Of a DNA stretch of 21,581 bases, positions 6,936 through 13,042 are shown piece after piece (position 1 is the first letter of the stretch; each line of letters opens with the position of its first letter). The stretch spans positions 1 through 21,581 of the forward strand of contig CAYXIH010000032.1 of NCBI GenBank assembly GCA_964465155.1. The letters run 5' to 3'. The translations under genes and the position numbers were made by a program. A model generated the notes under the pieces. The model was not told where the DNA came from, made no database searches, and was given only the letters and a program-made list of their open reading frames with translations. The stretch is from Spiro-02 sp964465155 (GTDB taxonomy: Bacteria > Spirochaetota > Spirochaetia > Sphaerochaetales > Sphaerochaetaceae).

Positions 6936-6977
6936 ACTTGCAAGTGCTTTGCAGGTGGCTGTGATGCGTAGTATGCT
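6936..6977 (+). promoter_or_regulatory. Candidate promoter and palindromic operator for the pentapeptide-repeat gene
   Basis: TTTGCA (6948-6953) lies 18 nt before TATGCT (6972-6977), four of six matches each. The -10 ends only 6 nt before the ATG, so transcription would start at or next to the start codon. Upstream, ACTTGCAAGT (6936-6945) is a perfect 10-bp palindrome that could bind a regulator. The elements are seen directly; their function is inferred. Confidence 0.35.
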
Positions 6978-6983
6978 GGGGCA

Positions 6984-7595
6984 ATGGAAGAGCAACTTGA
7001 ACTGGTGAAGATGCTGCTGCAGGAGCAGGAAGTGGTTTCTGGCATGACGTTGACGGATGTGCATCTCTCCGATGTCCGCCATGTGAGCGTGCAGTTTCGG
7101 GATGTAGTGTTCCGTGGATGCTCGTTTGGGGGGTGTGACTTCTCGTACGCCTCGATGGAGCGGGTAACCTTTGACGGGTGCGACCTGTCCAATACCCTCT
7201 TCGTGGACAGCTCCTGGAATGGGTGCAAATGGCAGGGGACCAAGGCAGTGGGAACCGACTGGCACGACAGTACCCTCAAGGGGTGCCACTTTGAGTCGTC
7301 GGTCTTGCGTTATGCAAACTTTGGTGATTGTACCCTTGGTAGCTGCCGGTTTTCAGGATGTGACTTGGAGAGCTCTGTCTTTTCTTCCTGTACGCTGAGA
7401 AAACAAACTTTTGCCGGATGCAACCTCGGGCATGCAGATTTCTTCAAGACACCGCTGAAGGGAATCGACATGAGCACCTGCGAGATCGATTCGATCCTCA
7501 TGGGAGACCATCGCACCGAGATCCAGGGGATGGTCGTGTCGGTCCAGCAGGCTGCAACCTTTGCCCGGTTGCTGGGACTGGTGCTCAAGGAATAG
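6984..7595 (+). CDS. Cys-rich pentapeptide-repeat protein
   Basis: A 203-residue protein dominated by pentapeptide repeats with a central F or L and frequent Cys, as in 'FRGCSFGGCDFSYASMERVTFDGCDLSNTLF' (read in pieces from residue 48 on). It should fold as a right-handed square beta-helix. The C-terminus 'EIQGMVVSVQQAATFARLLGLVLKE' resembles the short helical dimerisation end of Qnr/MfpA-like pentapeptide proteins, which mimic DNA and bind gyrase. It is not a recognised Qnr allele, so resistance activity is only a possibility. The start at 6984 is the first in-frame ATG after the stop at 6969-6971. There is no proper Shine-Dalgarno, only GGGG directly before the ATG. It runs toward the minus-strand gene that ends at 7631. 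Confidence 0.85.
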   Translation: MEEQLELVKMLLQEQEVVSGMTLTDVHLSDVRHVSVQFRDVVFRGCSFGGCDFSYASMERVTFDGCDLSNTLFVDSSWNGCKWQGTKAVGTDWHDSTLKGCHFESSVLRYANFGDCTLGSCRFSGCDLESSVFSSCTLRKQTFAGCNLGHADFFKTPLKGIDMSTCEIDSILMGDHRTEIQGMVVSVQQAATFARLLGLVLKE

Positions 7596-7612
7596 GAGCA
7601 GGGGACTGCTCC
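7595..7612. terminator. Short hairpin between convergent genes
   Basis: GGAGCAG (7595-7601) and CTGCTCC (7606-7612) form a 7-bp stem with a GGGA loop, starting at the last base of the pentapeptide gene's stop codon. There is no clear T-run on either strand, so termination is weakly supported. Confidence 0.35.
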
Positions 7613-7630
7613 CATCCCTTTGCTGCATGG

Positions 7631-8467
7631 TCAGGTGGTCGGGGTGTCGTCCTGCTTGGGAGCGTCCATCACGGTGGGGATGAACTTCTTGGCAAACTTG
7701 CCCGTTCCCCTGTGCTTGACGTAGAAGTAGCCGACTATGGAGAAGACCACTGCGCCGATGAAGTTGACGAACATGTCCTTCATCGTGTCGATCAAGCCAA
7801 TGTCGAGGTAGCCACCGAGCCCCAGATCCTTTCCATTGACCAGCACATCGGTGATCCCCTTGATATGGATGACCTTGTTGCTGTTGGTCGGGTCGAGCAT
7901 GACGGTGTTGATCGCATGGACCACAGTATCCTTCTGCATGTCCATGTTGAAGAACCAGTCCATTCCAAACTCGAAGAACTCCCACAGTACGCCGATGGTC
8001 ATCGAGAAGCAGAAGGCTACGATCGCGACGAACGCAGGGGAGAGTGAGAATGTAAAGCGCTCGTTGCGGTTGAGCACGTCTACAAGCGAGAATCCGATGG
8101 CGGCTGCCAGGAAGCCGTTGATCGTATGGAGCATCGTGTCCCAGAATGGATATGTGATATAGTATGCACGTATCTCTCCCAGGATCTCCGCTGCAAAGAT
8201 GAACAGGATTACGATGATCTCCAGGGCATCGGGGATGTCTATGCCGTAGTTCTGCTCTACGATTGATGGTATGGTGAACAGCAAGAGCGTCAGTGCACAG
8301 AGGAATACGTTCTCAAAGTTGCCATTGAAGATCTGTGCGATCATGATGCCGATGACCATGACAAGCAGTACTATGTACAAGATGAAGAGCCCACGGTGCT
8401 CCTTGATATACTGCCGCAATGGAATTTTGTGCTTGTGTGAATTCTTACGTTGCTTGTTCTTTTTCAT
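7631..8467 (-). CDS. Polytopic inner-membrane protein (YjdF/DUF2238-like), unknown function
   Basis: A 278-residue protein with a basic N-terminal tail (residues 1-20, rich in K/R/H) and several membrane segments near 29-46, 53-70, 82-96, 115-130, 145-162 and 230-250. The conserved-looking parts are 'YPFWDTMLHTINGFLAAAIGFSLVDVLN' (in two halves) and 'GVLWEFFEFGMDWFF'. This WDxxLHxxxG plus WExxE combination recalls the YjdF/DUF2238 membrane family; that assignment is moderate at best. The ATG at 8467 is preferred over a longer frame because GGGGGAAG lies just upstream and 'MKKNKQRK' is a normal start. It has its own promoter (8488-8516) and is convergent with the pentapeptide gene and divergent from the hexomutase. 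No enzymatic motif was seen. Confidence 0.78.
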   Translation of the reverse strand: MKKNKQRKNSHKHKIPLRQYIKEHRGLFILYIVLLVMVIGIMIAQIFNGNFENVFLCALTLLLFTIPSIVEQNYGIDIPDALEIIVILFIFAAEILGEIRAYYITYPFWDTMLHTINGFLAAAIGFSLVDVLNRNERFTFSLSPAFVAIVAFCFSMTIGVLWEFFEFGMDWFFNMDMQKDTVVHAINTVMLDPTNSNKVIHIKGITDVLVNGKDLGLGGYLDIGLIDTMKDMFVNFIGAVVFSIVGYFYVKHRGTGKFAKKFIPTVMDAPKQDDTPTT

Positions 8468-8487
8468 TGAATTTCTTCCCCCATTGC

Positions 8488-8516
8488 ACAATACCGCATG
8501 GAAACTGTGTTTGCAA
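8488..8516 (-). promoter_or_regulatory. Sigma-70-type promoter for the minus-strand membrane protein
   Basis: On the minus strand, TTGCAA (8516-8511) is followed after exactly 17 nt by TATTGT (8493-8488). Both boxes match consensus at four of six. The predicted start near 8481 leaves a leader of about 14 nt containing the ribosome site. Confidence 0.5.
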
Positions 8517-8561
8517 GTGTCTGCCGGGATGTGGGCAACTTGCGTTTTGAGTTTCTCATTG

Positions 8562-8591
8562 TTGTTTTATGTTTGCAAAAAGTGATATAAG
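8562..8591 (+). promoter_or_regulatory. Extended -10 promoter for the phosphohexomutase gene
   Basis: TGATATAAG (8583-8591) is an extended -10 (TG-n-TATAAG, five of six in the hexamer). TTGTTT (8562-8567) sits 18 nt upstream as a weak -35. The predicted start is about 35 nt before the ATG at 8633. Confidence 0.5.
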
Positions 8592-8632
8592 TGGGTACTA
8601 TACAGATGAGAGGAAAGAAAAGGAAAGTGAAT

Positions 8633-10213
8633 ATGGCCAACAACACACAAACAGGAAACGATTTGAATCTCGGTATGTTCAAAGCATATGATATTCGGAC
8701 TCGGTGCGAGCTGTTGACAGGGCCCATGGAGCTTCGCCTGATCCAGGCGATCGGCCGCTATTTCGCTGATGTTGTTGGCGTTGATACGGTGGTTGTTGGA
8801 CGCGATGCCCGCATCGGGGCACCCCATCTGCTACAGCTCGCCTTGGATGTGCTTCCCTCCTTGGGGCTGACGGTCCTGGTCAACCCACTGCAGGAATCCA
8901 CTTGCCTGTTCTATTACTCATGCATGCAGCATCCCCAGGCAGGTGCCATCATGTTCACGGCAAGCCACAACCCAGGCAACTATATCGGCTTGAAGCTGAT
9001 TGCCCCGGGGATGCAGCCTGTTGCCATGGGGTGTGGGCCTGGTGGGGGAATCGAGTGTATCCGCCAGTTCTATATTGAAGACCAGGCTCCCCAACGGCGC
9101 CAATGTGGTACGGTGAAGATCATCCGGTATCTGGATGCCTACGTGGACTATTCCATGAAGCTTGCCGGAGTGGGGCCCAATGACCTTGCAGGGGTTCCGG
9201 TCCTGGCGGACTTCCTCTGTGGTGCGGCGGGTACCGATGTTGCCCTTGCCTTCGATATTGCCGGGGCGAAGCTCACCAGCCGGAACCTGGTCCCCGACGG
9301 CCAGTTCCCTGCAGGAGACCCCAACCCGATCATCCTCTCCAGCATCCAGCCCACATGGGATGCGATGAAGCGGGGAAACTATGCATTTGGTTTCTGCTAC
9401 GACGGGGATGGGGACCGGATGGATGTGATGGACAGCCATGGCAACCAGCTGGCTCCCGGGTTCAACATGTCGGTGCTTGCTCCCCAGATCATGGACATCT
9501 TCCACAGGGCGTATGAGCAGGGTGTCTTCGCTGGTCCGTGGAATCCCCAGTTCTATAGCGATGTGAAGGCCATTCCGACGGCAATGGTGGAGCTTGCACA
9601 AACAGGGGCAGGGGTGCATCTGATCCGCAATGGGCACTCCTTCGTCAAGGAGAAGTTGCGCAGCAACTTCCACAACCAGTACCTGGTGGCTTCCGAGGAG
9701 TCTGCCCACTACTACATGAACTTCCCCCTCGTGCTGGATGATTGGACCAAGGGGTACGCGGCGACGGAGAATACATTGTTCTTCACGATGCTCACGTCAC
9801 GGATGTGGGCACAGGATCCAAAGGCCTACGAGCGGGTGCTTCAGAAGCAGAACGAGGTACACCGCTATCGGGAATGGCCATGCTATTTTGCGGCAGCCCC
9901 GCAGGAGATGGAGCATGTGCTTGCCGATGTCGAGCACCTGATGCAGCAGCAGGGTGCCTCGCTGATCAGGACCATGGACGATGGGAGTGACCTCGATGCC
10001 TGCCTGATGCGCTTTGGGCTTCCTGCGACAATCGACAGGCATACCACCATGAGTGGCCCTTGGTGCCAGGTCTCCCACCGCATTTCCCGCAGTGAGGATG
10101 CCATGACTCGCTGGGAAGTGGTAGCCGCACGGCAGGAGGACTGCGACCGGATCCATGATGCGATCATGCAGATCTCGGATCGGTACGTGGCGGCTGGATA
10201 CGCCCATTATTAG
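8633..10213 (+). CDS. Phosphomannomutase/phosphoglucomutase (alpha-D-phosphohexomutase family)
   Basis: A 526-residue cytoplasmic enzyme that interconverts hexose 1- and 6-phosphates. All four family sites are visible. The phosphoserine loop is 'FTASHNPGN' (Ser111), after the N-terminal 'MFKAYDIRT' typical of PMM/PGM. The metal loop is 'DGDGDRMD' (residues 257-264). The sugar-specificity loop is 'SEESAHYY' (354-361), where most members have GEESGH, so Gly to Ala is a variant next to the catalytic histidine position. 'RNGHSFVK' (332-339) is also present. Domain 4, the phosphate-binding domain, covers roughly the last 110 residues. ATG 8633 is preferred over the in-frame GTG at 8591 because AAGGAAAG lies 5 nt upstream and the GTG overlaps the -10 box. 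The gene appears monocistronic. Substrate preference (mannose or glucose phosphate) cannot be decided. Confidence 0.9.
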   Translation: MANNTQTGNDLNLGMFKAYDIRTRCELLTGPMELRLIQAIGRYFADVVGVDTVVVGRDARIGAPHLLQLALDVLPSLGLTVLVNPLQESTCLFYYSCMQHPQAGAIMFTASHNPGNYIGLKLIAPGMQPVAMGCGPGGGIECIRQFYIEDQAPQRRQCGTVKIIRYLDAYVDYSMKLAGVGPNDLAGVPVLADFLCGAAGTDVALAFDIAGAKLTSRNLVPDGQFPAGDPNPIILSSIQPTWDAMKRGNYAFGFCYDGDGDRMDVMDSHGNQLAPGFNMSVLAPQIMDIFHRAYEQGVFAGPWNPQFYSDVKAIPTAMVELAQTGAGVHLIRNGHSFVKEKLRSNFHNQYLVASEESAHYYMNFPLVLDDWTKGYAATENTLFFTMLTSRMWAQDPKAYERVLQKQNEVHRYREWPCYFAAAPQEMEHVLADVEHLMQQQGASLIRTMDDGSDLDACLMRFGLPATIDRHTTMSGPWCQVSHRISRSEDAMTRWEVVAARQEDCDRIHDAIMQISDRYVAAGYAHY

Positions 10214-10293
10214 GACTCCATGCAAAAAAACATTACCCTTGGTAGGAATGGCTGACCAATAGGTGTTTCTCTCTATCGGTTTTCTTTCGTTTG

Positions 10294-10323
10294 TGGTAGC
10301 ATGTCGGTATTGGACCACGACAT
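10294..10323 (+). promoter_or_regulatory. Candidate promoter and operator of the DeoR-type regulator operon
   Basis: TGGTAGCAT (10294-10302) looks like an extended -10. Overlapping its end, ATGTCG (10301-10306) and CGACAT (10318-10323) form a 6-bp inverted repeat with an 11-nt spacer. The repeat centre is about 44 nt before the deoR-type ATG, a suitable place for autoregulation. The repeat is certain; the function is inferred. Confidence 0.38.
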
Positions 10324-10355
10324 TGCGATGCAGGTTCGATTGTGGGGGGCTACAC

Positions 10356-11123
10356 ATGAACGCCACCGAGCGCAAACGTTCTATCATGGAACTGCTCAAG
10401 GCACAGGAAAGCGTCCAAGTGGGCGAACTTACACGCCTGTTCAATGTCTCCAAGGTGACTATTCGTGCAGACTTGGATGACTTGGAACGACACGGCAAGT
10501 TGGTGCGCACCCATGGTGGTGCGGTCGTGGCAGAGCGCCAGGACCTGGTACGCATGATTTCCGACACGCTGTATGAATTCACCGAGCAGAAGCAGCTGAT
10601 AGCACGCATTGCCTCCACGTTGGTCGTGGAAGGCCAGAACATCATCATCGACAGCGGGAGCACGACGGTCCACCTGACGCAGTATATCTCCGACATGCAC
10701 CTGACTGTGGCAACGAACTCCCTGCTGGTGATCCAAAACCTGATGTTCAGCGAAAACATTGACCTCCTCATAGCCGGAGGTTCCCTGCGGCGCCCATCGA
10801 TGGCATCGATCGGCAGTTGTGCCCGGGACTGCTTCAGCCAGATCCATACCGACATCCTCTTCCTCGGAGCAACAGGCTGTTCCATTGGAAGGGGAGTGTC
10901 CTGCAGCAACCTGATCGAGGCTGACACCAAGAAGGCGATGATAGACAGCGCCAGCAAGGTATGCCTGATGATCGACTCAAGCAAGTTCGGGCATGACTCC
11001 CTGGCCCGCGTCTGTGACTGGGACAGTATCGACGTATTGGTCACCGACTCGCTGGCGAAAGAGGACCGCACCACATTGGAGGGATATGGGGTGCAGGTCC
11101 TTGATGGAGGCATATTGCAATGA
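10356..11123 (+). CDS. DeoR-family transcriptional regulator
   Basis: A 255-residue regulator with the normal DeoR layout. The N-terminal winged helix-turn-helix (residues 1-57) includes 'RKRSIMELLKAQESVQVGEL', 'FNVSKVTIRADLDDLERHGKL' and 'VRTHGGAV', which is the family's signature stretch. The C-terminal DeoRC sensor domain (about 75-235), related to sugar-phosphate isomerases, has 'IIIDSGSTTVHL', 'ATNSLLVIQNL', 'LLIAGGSLRR', 'FLGATGCSIGRGVS' and 'MIDSSKFG'. DeoR proteins are usually repressors released by a phosphorylated sugar intermediate. ATG 10356 (after GGGGGG at 6 nt) gives the standard length and is preferred over the longer frame from 10263. The stop overlaps the next start (ATGA, 11120-11123), so it is co-transcribed with the TIM-barrel and pectinesterase genes it probably controls. 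Confidence 0.92.
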   Translation: MNATERKRSIMELLKAQESVQVGELTRLFNVSKVTIRADLDDLERHGKLVRTHGGAVVAERQDLVRMISDTLYEFTEQKQLIARIASTLVVEGQNIIIDSGSTTVHLTQYISDMHLTVATNSLLVIQNLMFSENIDLLIAGGSLRRPSMASIGSCARDCFSQIHTDILFLGATGCSIGRGVSCSNLIEADTKKAMIDSASKVCLMIDSSKFGHDSLARVCDWDSIDVLVTDSLAKEDRTTLEGYGVQVLDGGILQ

Positions 11124-12073
11124 GGGAAGGGGTATCCTTGCTCGGGTTCAAGCATGCGGAAGATGCCATTGCCATGATCATGGAATACGATGACACCACC
11201 ATTAGTAGGAACACTCGCTTTGAGATCTCCCCGCAGATTACATCCAAGACATACCGGAAACTCCAGGGTGTCCTGGAGAACCGCATCCTTGCCGTACATG
11301 GCGGATGCTGCTGCAACTCCATCCTGCCCAACCTTGCCTCCTTGAACGAGGAGAGCTTGTCCGAGAGCCTGGATGTCCTTGAGACTGCCCTGCAGACCGC
11401 GGTGGAGACAGGAGCAGGAATCTTGGTACTTTCCTGTGGGTTTGCCACCGACAAGCCGGTCCCCCTTGAGAGCAAGGAGCGGCAGGCCATGTTCCGGACC
11501 CCTTCGTTCCTCCCGTTTGTGTGTAGGGAGGAGGGGATGTTCTGTACCCGTGACTATATCGACACCTCACAGTACTGGAACTACTTCGACAATGCCGTAT
11601 ACCAAATTGGCCGGTTTGCCAGCGAATGCATGGAGCGGGGTGTGCGCCTTGCGGTTAAGAATCTCCCACCCCGTGTTGGCTACCTGTGCCAGACCCCCAT
11701 TGGCATGGAAATCTTGGCCTCTTCGTCCAGTGATGTATTCCTCTGCCTGGACATTGGGTCGCTTTGGATTTCCAGCTGCCTGTATGGGTTTGACTGCATG
11801 GATGCGATGACCCGCATCATGAAGACTGGCAAGGTGATCATCACGCACATCCATTCCAACCCTTCCACACCGGATGCGATCATCGACGGCAAGTTCCGTC
11901 CAGCCGTCCTGCAGGATGACCATGATGACCTGAACAAGAACAACTTGCCGTTGCAGAAGCTTGTTCGGTTGTGCATGGAGGCGGATGCCGATATGATAGT
12001 CGAGACCAAGCGCGCTCCCAAGGAGAACCTCTTGCAGCTGTACCGAATGATGCATGAGGCATCGCGCCGGTAG
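11120..12073 (+). CDS. TIM-barrel protein related to sugar-phosphate isomerases/epimerases, with altered metal site
   Basis: A 317-residue protein whose segments fit the xylose-isomerase-like TIM barrel: 'ILAVHGGCCCNSILPNL' (about 56-72), 'GAGILVLSCGFATDKP', 'RGVRLAVKNLPPRVGYLC' (173-190), 'DVFLCLDIGSLWIS', 'KVIITHIHSN' and 'DADMIVETKR'. In relatives four residues hold a metal ion (E, D, H, E). Here the matching positions are K180, D211, H245 and E295, so the first glutamate appears to be replaced by lysine, and the His usually found after 'DIG' is a Ser. It may have a different reaction, use no metal, or be a binding protein; the assignment is by fold pattern only. It overlaps the DeoR gene by 4 nt and lies 9 nt before the pectinesterase gene. 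Confidence 0.72.
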   Translation: MREGVSLLGFKHAEDAIAMIMEYDDTTISRNTRFEISPQITSKTYRKLQGVLENRILAVHGGCCCNSILPNLASLNEESLSESLDVLETALQTAVETGAGILVLSCGFATDKPVPLESKERQAMFRTPSFLPFVCREEGMFCTRDYIDTSQYWNYFDNAVYQIGRFASECMERGVRLAVKNLPPRVGYLCQTPIGMEILASSSSDVFLCLDIGSLWISSCLYGFDCMDAMTRIMKTGKVIITHIHSNPSTPDAIIDGKFRPAVLQDDHDDLNKNNLPLQKLVRLCMEADADMIVETKRAPKENLLQLYRMMHEASRR

Positions 12074-12082
12074 GGGGTATCC

Positions 12083-13042
12083 ATGCACACACTCAGGCTC
12101 GTTCCAGGACAATCCATTGCCGCTGCCTTGGCAACCGTTCCCAAGACGGAGGCAGTGAAGATCTACTTCTCCAGTGGAGTATGGAAGGAGAAGCTGGACA
12201 TCGACCACCAGGATGTGGTCTTTGTCGCCGATGCTCCCGGAGCCTCGATCATCACATGGGATGACCACAATGGCACGGTGCGGGACAACCGTGTGATGGG
12301 GACCGGCGACAGCGCCACGGTCACCGTCCGTTGCAATCGGTTTGTCGCCAAGGGGATGGCGTTCGTCAATGGCTTCAACTACCTGCAGGCCCAAGGCGAT
12401 GGGGATGCAGCGGTGAAGAGCGGACGGCAGGCCGTTGCCTTCCGCACGGCAGCCGGCTCCAAGAAAGTGGTATGCGAGGAGTGCTCGTTCCTCGGGTGGC
12501 AAGATACCCTGATGTGCGACGTTGGGCGCCACTACTTCGAGGACTGCAGGATCTGTGGGAATATCGACTTCATTTTCGGAGCTGGGGATGCATTGTTCGA
12601 AAAATGTGTGATCATCTCCCGCTATAGTGGCAACGAGGGGTATGTCTGTGCCCCTTCGACCAAGACGGACGACCACCTGGGATTCTGTTTTATCCGCTGT
12701 ACCCTGGTCAAGGAATCGGATGAGACGATGCCCGATTCCTGTGTCTGGCTCGGGCGTCCCTGGCATCCCTCTGGCGCTACCGATGTCACCAGCGCAGCAG
12801 CCTTCATCCGTTGCAACATGGATGGCCATATTATCCCAGATGGCTGGACAACGATGCATAGCCGCACCAAGGATGGGATCAGCAGGACGTGGACCCCGCA
12901 GGAGTCCCGGTTCTTCGAGTATGCAAGCCATGGGCAAGGAGCTGCCCACAAGGAGCTCAAGAAGTTGCCGCTGCGCCGTCAGATGACGTTGCGCCAGGCT
13001 CTTGGCATGCGCAAGGACTTCTTTGCGGCGTTCGGCCGCTAG
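12083..13042 (+). CDS. Pectin methylesterase (CE8), no signal peptide
   Basis: A 319-residue right-handed parallel beta-helix esterase that removes methyl groups from galacturonate residues of pectin. The CE8 signatures are complete: 'QAVAFR' (Q116), 'GWQDTL' (Q140, acid/base D141), 'GNIDFIFG' (nucleophile D162) and 'WLGRPW' (R225, W227). The N-terminus 'MHTLRLVPGQSIAAALATVP' enters the fold directly, with no secretion signal or lipobox, and no better upstream start exists within the 9-nt spacer. The enzyme should therefore act in the cytoplasm on imported short methylated oligogalacturonides rather than on polymeric pectin. It is the third gene of the DeoR operon. The stop (TAG, 13040-13042) shares the palindrome CTAG with the stop of the facing nuclease gene. 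Confidence 0.92.
   Translation: MHTLRLVPGQSIAAALATVPKTEAVKIYFSSGVWKEKLDIDHQDVVFVADAPGASIITWDDHNGTVRDNRVMGTGDSATVTVRCNRFVAKGMAFVNGFNYLQAQGDGDAAVKSGRQAVAFRTAAGSKKVVCEECSFLGWQDTLMCDVGRHYFEDCRICGNIDFIFGAGDALFEKCVIISRYSGNEGYVCAPSTKTDDHLGFCFIRCTLVKESDETMPDSCVWLGRPWHPSGATDVTSAAAFIRCNMDGHIIPDGWTTMHSRTKDGISRTWTPQESRFFEYASHGQGAAHKELKKLPLRRQMTLRQALGMRKDFFAAFGR

Noticed and set aside
6984..7595. Calling the pentapeptide protein a quinolone-resistance Qnr
   Set aside because: Only the repeat type and C-terminal end are similar. No allele-level identity can be claimed by eye.
8591..8632. GTG 8591 as the start of the phosphohexomutase
   Set aside because: It overlaps the putative -10 box and lacks a ribosome site. 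ATG 8633 has AAGGAAAG at 5 nt.
9797..11299. Minus-strand open frame of about 500 codons across the hexomutase 3' end and DeoR gene
   Set aside because: It crosses the promoter region and two confident plus-strand genes and has no recognisable motif.
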